Source of the DNA: Colwellia polaris
GTDB lineage: Bacteria; Pseudomonadota; Gammaproteobacteria; Enterobacterales; Alteromonadaceae
DNA length: 64,000 nucleotides
Assembly: GCF_002104515.1 (NCBI RefSeq)
Contig: NZ_NBOE01000011.1
Location: 1 to 64,000 of the forward strand
Direction of reading: 5' to 3'
Position numbers and translations under genes: made by a program. The notes beneath the pieces were generated by a model. The model saw only the letters and a program-made list of their open reading frames with translations. It had not been told where the DNA came from and ran no database searches. This document shows, piece by piece, positions 58,484 to 64,000 of this stretch. Position 1 is the first letter of the stretch. Each line of letters begins with the position of its first letter.

Positions 58484-59230
58484 TTACTCCAGCGCTAGCT
58501 TAACTTGCGATATAGCTTTGTTACTTTCAATATTATTATGCTTTTGAATAAGGCTATTAAGTTGAGTAATAGACATTAGCATGGCATGGATAGGCATAAG
58601 GTAGCCTTGCTTATTTAACGCACCCAAATCGTCGTTTGATAACTGCTGTAACTTAGTCTCATCAATGGTATGCATGCCTTGCAAGGTTTGTACTGTTGAA
58701 TCACCATATTGCACTACCAGGTTAATGCGTTTTATCAATTGCATACTCTCTAGCTTTTGAGCAAATTGATAACTTTGTATATCATTTTTTATATCAGCTT
58801 CTAACAGGGTTTTCACTCGGCTTAACAATATACTTGGCTTACCTGAAGATTCAAATATACGTTGCCCTTGCGTGCTTGAAAAAGCCTGATCTTTGGGCGC
58901 AATGCCTATGGTATATCCTTTATTTTCTCCCGTGAGTTTCATTAAAAAAAATGGAAACGTTTGCATGCTAGTAGGAGTAAAAATAGCATTCCACTTGTTA
59001 TCAGCAACAAACAAGTTTTGCCCTATTTCGAAACTTGTAAGCGCCGAAATATTCCACATGCCTGTATGAGGGTTTTTAACTAAAAAAACCGGAAAATTAC
59101 TAATAGCTTGTGTTATTTCTTTTACCCGTATGTTTAAGATATGTTGTTGTTTAACAAAGCCAAGCGCGGCGTTATCAAGCACTTTTAAAGTGCTGTGTTC
59201 GCTATTACTTAATTCTACTAATTCGGTCAT
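58484..59230 (-). CDS. SapC-family protein
   Basis: This 248-residue protein has no signal peptide or clear membrane helix. It matches the SapC-like family by FPVFLVKNPHTGMWNISALTSFEIGQNLFV (about 47-76) and PFFLMKLTGENKGYTIGI. Relatives occur with TonB receptors and halogenase-like genes in Caulobacter, Xanthomonas and Alteromonadales, where their role is unknown. The name comes from a Campylobacter S-layer protein and may mislead. It starts 9 bp after the halogenase-like gene, so they are cotranscribed. Confidence 0.8.
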   Translation of the reverse strand: MTELVELSNSEHSTLKVLDNAALGFVKQQHILNIRVKEITQAISNFPVFLVKNPHTGMWNISALTSFEIGQNLFVADNKWNAIFTPTSMQTFPFFLMKLTGENKGYTIGIAPKDQAFSSTQGQRIFESSGKPSILLSRVKTLLEADIKNDIQSYQFAQKLESMQLIKRINLVVQYGDSTVQTLQGMHTIDETKLQQLSNDDLGALNKQGYLMPIHAMLMSITQLNSLIQKHNNIESNKAISQVKLALE

Positions 59231-59239
59231 TATTATTCT

Positions 59240-60760
59240 CTAAGTTGAAGTCGCAAGCCACTTTTCAATGTAGTCGCGATGAGGTGGCAAGCTTTGTAAC
59301 ATTTGTTGTGTTAGTTGTTCGTTACGGTTGATCACTTGTTGAGCTTTTTGCTGTTGGTTATGTAAATATCCTTGGCGAGTAAAGTCAGGCTTAAACTCCA
59401 TACCATAAAGCACGTATTGATAACTTGCCGCAGGAAAAAGTTCCATGGCACTGGTGAAGTCATTAGTTGTTGGGCCACGATACTGCCACAAGGCTATATC
59501 TTCTTTCAAACTTTCAGGAAATGTTTTTGGATCACAATGCGCCTGCCAATAGGGCTCAGGTCGCTTAGTTAACATGTAGTGAAATTTAAGAAAATCAACA
59601 ATACGTTGCCAACGATACGACATTTGAGTATTAAAGCGCTTGGCTACCACAGGCATTAAACTTTCATCAGCGGGCAAATTTTCGGCTATATAGCGCGCTG
59701 AAAGCTCAACTAACATAATTGCGGTAGCTTCAAGCGGCTCTACAAATCCTGCCGCCATGCCAACAGCAACACAATTACCTTTCCACCACTGTTCTCTGTG
59801 ACCTGGTTCAAAACTAATTTTTCGAGCTTCAAGACCATTCGCTGCATCGCCTAAGTAATTTCGCAGGTTTTGCTCAGCCTCTTCATCAGAAAGAAACTTA
59901 CTAGAATAAACATGCCCAACACCGCGGCGACTGGTTAAGCCAATATCCCATATCCAGCCGGCATTTTGCGCACTTGCAATGGTATGACATGCAACGGGAG
60001 CGTCTTCAGTTTCGTAAGGAACTTGCATCGCCAATGCCCTATCGTTAAACAATACGTCATCAACCTTTTTAAAAGGAACATTTAAGGTTTTCCCTAGTAA
60101 TAATGAACGAGCACCAGAGCAATCAATAAATAAGTCTGCGGTTAGTTTACCGAGTTTATTTAATACTACCGCGTCAATACGCTCACCCGTTTCACTAATG
60201 CATTCATCAACCGTATCAACAACATGCTCTACATTTAAAGTATCAATACAATGTCTTTTCAATAATTCCGCTAGTGCGCCTGCATCAAGGTGATAACCAT
60301 AATTGCATTGCCCTTGGTATTCTGAATCAGCTAACGTTCGTGGTGCTAAGCCGGCTTCACAAATATCGTATTGAAAGTTTGATTCTTGGGCGAAGTTTTC
60401 AACATTTGACACATAAGGCGCTAAATCGATATGACCATACCCTAAAGGTAAGGTAAATGGATGATAATAAAAGTCACCATTGCCATGCACCCATTCAACA
60501 AATTTTCCACCTTGTTTAAAGGTGGCAAAACATTTTCGAAAAACATCGCTCTCTTTTAGGCCGATTTTGTGTAAGGTGTTTTTCATGGTCGGCCATGTAC
60601 CTTCGCCAACGCCAATAGTTGGAATGTCAGAAGATTCAACCAACTTAATATTAAGTTCAGTGTTTTTAGCATCTTTATGATGGGCAGCAATAATAGCGGC
60701 TGATAACCAGCCCGCCGTGCCACCGCCAATAATAATGATATTTTTTACAGTGTTGGACAT
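59240..60760 (-). CDS. Tryptophan-halogenase family flavoprotein (second)
   Basis: The ATG at 60760 is preferred over the TTG at 60766, because AGGA is 10 bases before it; the product is 506 residues. FAD binding is shown by IIIGGGTAGWLSA (9-21). The catalytic lysine of flavin halogenases aligns with K82 in TFKQGGKFVEW. The family signature appears as GWIWDIGLTSRRGVGHVYSS, and GFVEPLEATAIML carries the conserved Glu. It lies between a TBDT gene and a SapC-family gene. It is only moderately similar by eye to the first copy at 3936-5426. The substrate is unknown. Confidence 0.88.
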   Translation of the reverse strand: MSNTVKNIIIIGGGTAGWLSAAIIAAHHKDAKNTELNIKLVESSDIPTIGVGEGTWPTMKNTLHKIGLKESDVFRKCFATFKQGGKFVEWVHGNGDFYYHPFTLPLGYGHIDLAPYVSNVENFAQESNFQYDICEAGLAPRTLADSEYQGQCNYGYHLDAGALAELLKRHCIDTLNVEHVVDTVDECISETGERIDAVVLNKLGKLTADLFIDCSGARSLLLGKTLNVPFKKVDDVLFNDRALAMQVPYETEDAPVACHTIASAQNAGWIWDIGLTSRRGVGHVYSSKFLSDEEAEQNLRNYLGDAANGLEARKISFEPGHREQWWKGNCVAVGMAAGFVEPLEATAIMLVELSARYIAENLPADESLMPVVAKRFNTQMSYRWQRIVDFLKFHYMLTKRPEPYWQAHCDPKTFPESLKEDIALWQYRGPTTNDFTSAMELFPAASYQYVLYGMEFKPDFTRQGYLHNQQQKAQQVINRNEQLTQQMLQSLPPHRDYIEKWLATST

Positions 60761-60847
60761 ATTCAAATTTTCCTAACTTAACATCGTACACGATGAGGGT
60801 AATACAAGGATCTGATGCTGTAATATAACGCTTTACAATACTCTACA

Positions 60848-60914
60848 TTTTTTTAGTAAAAATATACCAACTATTTTTACTAAAAAAATGGCCTGCTTGT
60901 TAACAAGTCAGGCC
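60848..60914 (-). terminator. Double hairpin after the third TBDT
   Basis: GGCCTG...CAGGCC (60890-60914, with an inner CTTGTTAACAAG palindrome) is followed on the minus strand by ATTTTTTT, a good intrinsic terminator. A second 17-bp AT-rich stem (60848-60864 with 60872-60888) follows. It lies between the TBDT and halogenase-like genes, so downstream genes may depend on read-through. Confidence 0.8.
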
Positions 60915-60967
60915 AAGTTAGCACTACTTAAGTTAAGGAGACTTAAGCGTAAACTAAAAACGTTGTT

Positions 60968-63712
60968 TTAGAATTTACCACGAACACCGATTGCGTAACG
61001 AGAACCGTTATCTTCAATGTTATAGGCTTGGTTAGCAAAACGACCCGTTTGTACTAGCTCTTCTTCTGTTACGTTAATACCTTCAAAAAATACTGAGATA
61101 TTTTCATTAACATCGTAGCTTGCACTCACATCCCATTGACCGAATGTTTCGGTATTTACAGGTTCACCGTTAAAGCCGTTATCAACTAAGCGAAGGAAAC
61201 CTTCACGGTTGTTGTAAGCTACACGCGCTTGCCATGTGTCAGCTTCGTAAAACATGATAAGGTTTTGAGAATCACCTAAACCTTCAAGTGCGAATGCTTT
61301 TGTAGGGTCATCACCAAGCTCTTGGTCACTATCAACAATAGTCGCATTGGCTGTAAAACCGAAACCATTTTCAAAAATATGCGTAAGGGCAATTTCATAA
61401 CCCGTTACGGTAATACTTTCAGTGTTTTGTGGACGAGTAACGGTATATACTTCTTGCTCACCATTTAGTTCATCTGCATCACTACAGTTTGCACCTTCAC
61501 AAGCAAAGTCTGGCCCTGTTCTGTCGGCTAGGGTAAATGTTTCAGCGCTAGTAGAAGTTACAATAAAGTCATCTACTTCTTTGTGGAAGAATGCAAAGCT
61601 AAATAAACTTGCATCTGAGTAATACCACTCGTAAGAGATATCCCAGTTTTCTGAAGTAAATGGTTTCAGGTTAGGGTTACCACCTTGCGCCGTTAAGTTT
61701 TGACGACGTGGTTCATTATATGTTGTCGCTGGTGAAAGCTGTGACAAAGTAGGACGTGTTAATGAATCGTATACAGCAAAGCGTAATACCATGTCATCTT
61801 GAAGTCCTAACTTAACATTTACACTTGGTAAAAGGTTAGAGTAAGAGCCTGATTCGTTAATATCATTCGCTGGGCCAAAAACATTACTAAATAATGTTTG
61901 ATCGGTTGTTGGTACTACGTTAGCAATATCACTTTGCACTGCCGCGGCATTAACATCAGTTGTTGAATAACGAGCACCAATGTTAACCGTTAATGGCATG
62001 TCACCTACGTCGTAACCGAAAGTAAAATCAGCATATAGTGAAGTAATATCTTCACTTACTTTATAACGGTTGTTTTGTAGTGTTGGCTCAATTGGAAAGC
62101 CTTGAGATGCTAAGAAGTCAACGTAAGCGTCGCCGTCATATGCATAAAAAGTATCAATTAAACCAGAGAAGTAGTTATTAGCCGTAAATGGTTTGAAATC
62201 TAAGATATCATTTGGCGCAGCTTCACCGTAGCCACAAAATTGACATTGATTACCAAAAATTTGAAAACTTTCTTTTTCACGCTCTTGACGGTATAAACCG
62301 AAACGCGCTTGTTCAAAAACATCACCATCAGCGCTGTATACAAAATCAGCTTTGAATTCAGTTATGTCGTCTTTATCAGTAAATTGGTTACCTTTTTCGT
62401 TGTAATGTAAACGAGATAAGTTGGCATCAGGTAAGTTACCACCGCCAAAACCATCATGAATAACGGTTGGTAAGCTACCTGTACCATCAAATGCATAATT
62501 ATTTATGATGCCTACAACATTAAAACGGTCACGACCAGCACGATCGTTTTCTGCTGTTGATGTTGAAAGATCGAATGTCGATACTAGTTGGTCAGTAATG
62601 TCCCACTGAACATTAATACCAAAGCCTTCATTTGTTACATCACGAGAATTACGCGTATGAGAAACAAAGTCAGTTGCAGGGTTACCACTACCGTTAGGAC
62701 CACTTAAACCAATACCTTGGTTGAACGAAGTTAAGGTACCTGTTGCTGCGTCTATCGTTGCAGAGTCTACACGATCAGGTTCGAACCAAGACGCCAAATC
62801 TGTAACTTCAGATTTAACTTCAAATTTTGACATGTAGCCATCAACAGTAATTTCTATTTCGTCAGTTGGAGCGTATTGAAGTACTAAACTTGCGTTGGTA
62901 CGCGTACGTTCTTGTTGATCAACAATTTGATCCCAGTTACGTGGAATGTATGCATTGGTAAATAGCACATTAGCTTCACCATCGCCATCAGCATCGTTAG
63001 AAATAGTTTGGCCTGGGCGCCAACCCGCCGTTTCAATACGGTTAATTTGTACATCACGCTCAGAGTGACTTACTGCAAGTAAAACACCTAAACGGTCTTC
63101 GTGAAAAGTATTACTGACAAGTAAAGATGCTGCTGGCGACGTTTCTTCAGAAAGGCTTTCATACATACCTTTTAAAGAGCCAACCACTTGGAAACCTTCA
63201 TAGTCGAATGGGCGTGCAGTACTAACATTAATGGTACCGCCAATGCCGCCTTCTTGTAAGTTTGCTGAAGTTGTTTTAAAAACATCAGCTCCGGTAATTT
63301 GGTCTGCAGCTAAAACGTCAAAGTTAAATTCACGACCCGCGCTGTCGGTAGCTAATTGGCGACCATTAACTAATACCGTATTAAATTGAGGCCCGAAACC
63401 ACGTACAGTTACAGCTTGGCCTTCACCACCGCTGCGATCTATTGATACACCGGTAATACGTTGTAATGACTCAGCAACGTTTAAATCTGGAAATTTACCT
63501 AAATCTTCTGCAGATATACCATCTGACACAACATTTGATTCTTTTTTATCAAGCATTGAAGATTTTAAGCTGCTTAGCATGCCAGTAACTGTAATGACTT
63601 CAGTTGGTTTTGGTGCATCTTGTGCAAAAGCACTTGCATTAGTAAAAGTACTAGCAACAGCTAAAGCAATTGCAGTTCTTTTACCGAGTGTAGATATAAC
63701 TTTTGTAGACAT
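60968..63712 (-). CDS. TonB-dependent outer-membrane receptor (third)
   Basis: The 914-residue receptor has a signal peptide ending at AFA30 and a TonB-box-like TEVITVTG at 37-44. Its plug has FPDLNVAESLQRITGVSIDR, TVRGFGPQFNTVLVNGRQL and GGTINV, and a large barrel ends in GVRGKF with terminal Phe. It heads a unit with the halogenase-like and SapC-family genes. Being next to the galactoside locus suggests a galacto-oligosaccharide ligand, but nothing in the sequence fixes this. The TACGTA-type operators of the other two TBDTs were not found in the visible 288 bp upstream. Confidence 0.93.
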   Translation of the reverse strand: MSTKVISTLGKRTAIALAVASTFTNASAFAQDAPKPTEVITVTGMLSSLKSSMLDKKESNVVSDGISAEDLGKFPDLNVAESLQRITGVSIDRSGGEGQAVTVRGFGPQFNTVLVNGRQLATDSAGREFNFDVLAADQITGADVFKTTSANLQEGGIGGTINVSTARPFDYEGFQVVGSLKGMYESLSEETSPAASLLVSNTFHEDRLGVLLAVSHSERDVQINRIETAGWRPGQTISNDADGDGEANVLFTNAYIPRNWDQIVDQQERTRTNASLVLQYAPTDEIEITVDGYMSKFEVKSEVTDLASWFEPDRVDSATIDAATGTLTSFNQGIGLSGPNGSGNPATDFVSHTRNSRDVTNEGFGINVQWDITDQLVSTFDLSTSTAENDRAGRDRFNVVGIINNYAFDGTGSLPTVIHDGFGGGNLPDANLSRLHYNEKGNQFTDKDDITEFKADFVYSADGDVFEQARFGLYRQEREKESFQIFGNQCQFCGYGEAAPNDILDFKPFTANNYFSGLIDTFYAYDGDAYVDFLASQGFPIEPTLQNNRYKVSEDITSLYADFTFGYDVGDMPLTVNIGARYSTTDVNAAAVQSDIANVVPTTDQTLFSNVFGPANDINESGSYSNLLPSVNVKLGLQDDMVLRFAVYDSLTRPTLSQLSPATTYNEPRRQNLTAQGGNPNLKPFTSENWDISYEWYYSDASLFSFAFFHKEVDDFIVTSTSAETFTLADRTGPDFACEGANCSDADELNGEQEVYTVTRPQNTESITVTGYEIALTHIFENGFGFTANATIVDSDQELGDDPTKAFALEGLGDSQNLIMFYEADTWQARVAYNNREGFLRLVDNGFNGEPVNTETFGQWDVSASYDVNENISVFFEGINVTEEELVQTGRFANQAYNIEDNGSRYAIGVRGKF

Positions 63713-64000
63713 TTTTCTTCCCCTGTTTTTGCGTTTACATTTTAACGTTAACTTTATTATTTAACCTATTTATCTTATAAATAACTCGAATACAAAAAAA
63801 ATTCAACCTTTTTCCACTTTTTAAGGTTATATTTTTCACTGCATTTCGATCACAAAACAACCAGGAATATGTTAAGCAATAGCCTATTTATAAAGAAAAT
63901 CAATGTTACTGGCTTAATTTTTTTACTCCGACAAGCGATAATAAACAATCAAAAACATCAGTAAGTCACTGTTTTTAAATTTAATTATATGGTTCCCCAT
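63713..64000. promoter_or_regulatory. Upstream region of the third TBDT
   Basis: AT-rich sequence running to the window edge. No gene and no clear operator or other element was seen; it must hold at least part of the TBDT promoter. Confidence 0.4.

Overview
The window comes from a marine gammaproteobacterium of the Alteromonadales, most likely Colwelliaceae (Colwellia/Thalassotalea type). This is inferred from the low G+C content, three large TonB-dependent receptors (TBDTs) with sugar-utilisation genes, a complete glycogen operon, and integron-type cassettes. No rRNA, tRNA or CRISPR array was seen.

Layout. (1) 1-2,660 is accessory DNA: a partial REP-associated (RAYT/IS200-like) transposase at the left edge, then several small leftward genes separated by attC-like sites. 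This is an integron cassette cluster with no integrase in view. It contains a 271-bp direct repeat whose ends abut cassette junctions. (2) 2,911-16,275 is a leftward alpha-glucan uptake region: TBDT, tryptophan-halogenase-like flavoprotein and aldo/keto reductase, then a second TBDT followed by a lipoprotein pullulanase with three C-terminal repeats. The two TBDT promoters share a CG-centred 16-bp palindrome (TTGAATACGTATGCAA type) that looks like a LacI-family operator. (3) 16,741-28,339 is housekeeping: an Lgt-like gene, viroplasmin-RNase H, nhaA, the TgpA/DUF58/MoxR trio, a glycosyltransferase-like gene, miaE and a Bcr/CflA-type transporter. (4) 28,660-46,947 holds an M14 peptidase and the leftward glycogen operon (orphan CBM48 protein, glgX, glgP, glgC, glgB, pgm, glgA), with malQ divergent. 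A 230-bp MITE-like element and a REP-like palindrome sit between glgB and pgm. A decayed inverted copy of the MITE lies at 24,644-24,875. (5) 47,116-58,388 is a galactoside locus: GntR regulator, galactose-type dehydrogenase, KDGal kinase, KDPGal aldolase, lactonase, mutarotase, GH36 alpha-galactosidase, GH42 beta-galactosidase and a sodium/sugar symporter. Together they encode an oxidative (De Ley-Doudoroff) galactose route, but no galactonate dehydratase is present. (6) 58,484-63,712 is a third TBDT followed by another tryptophan-halogenase-like gene and a SapC-family gene.

How it works together: oligosaccharides enter through TBDTs. Pullulanase, MalQ and the Glg enzymes process alpha-glucans into glucose-1-phosphate and glycogen. 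The galactosidases release galactose, which is oxidised and cleaved to pyruvate and glyceraldehyde-3-phosphate. The least understood part is the recurring TBDT plus halogenase-like module (two copies here, one with SapC), whose substrate cannot be told from sequence.
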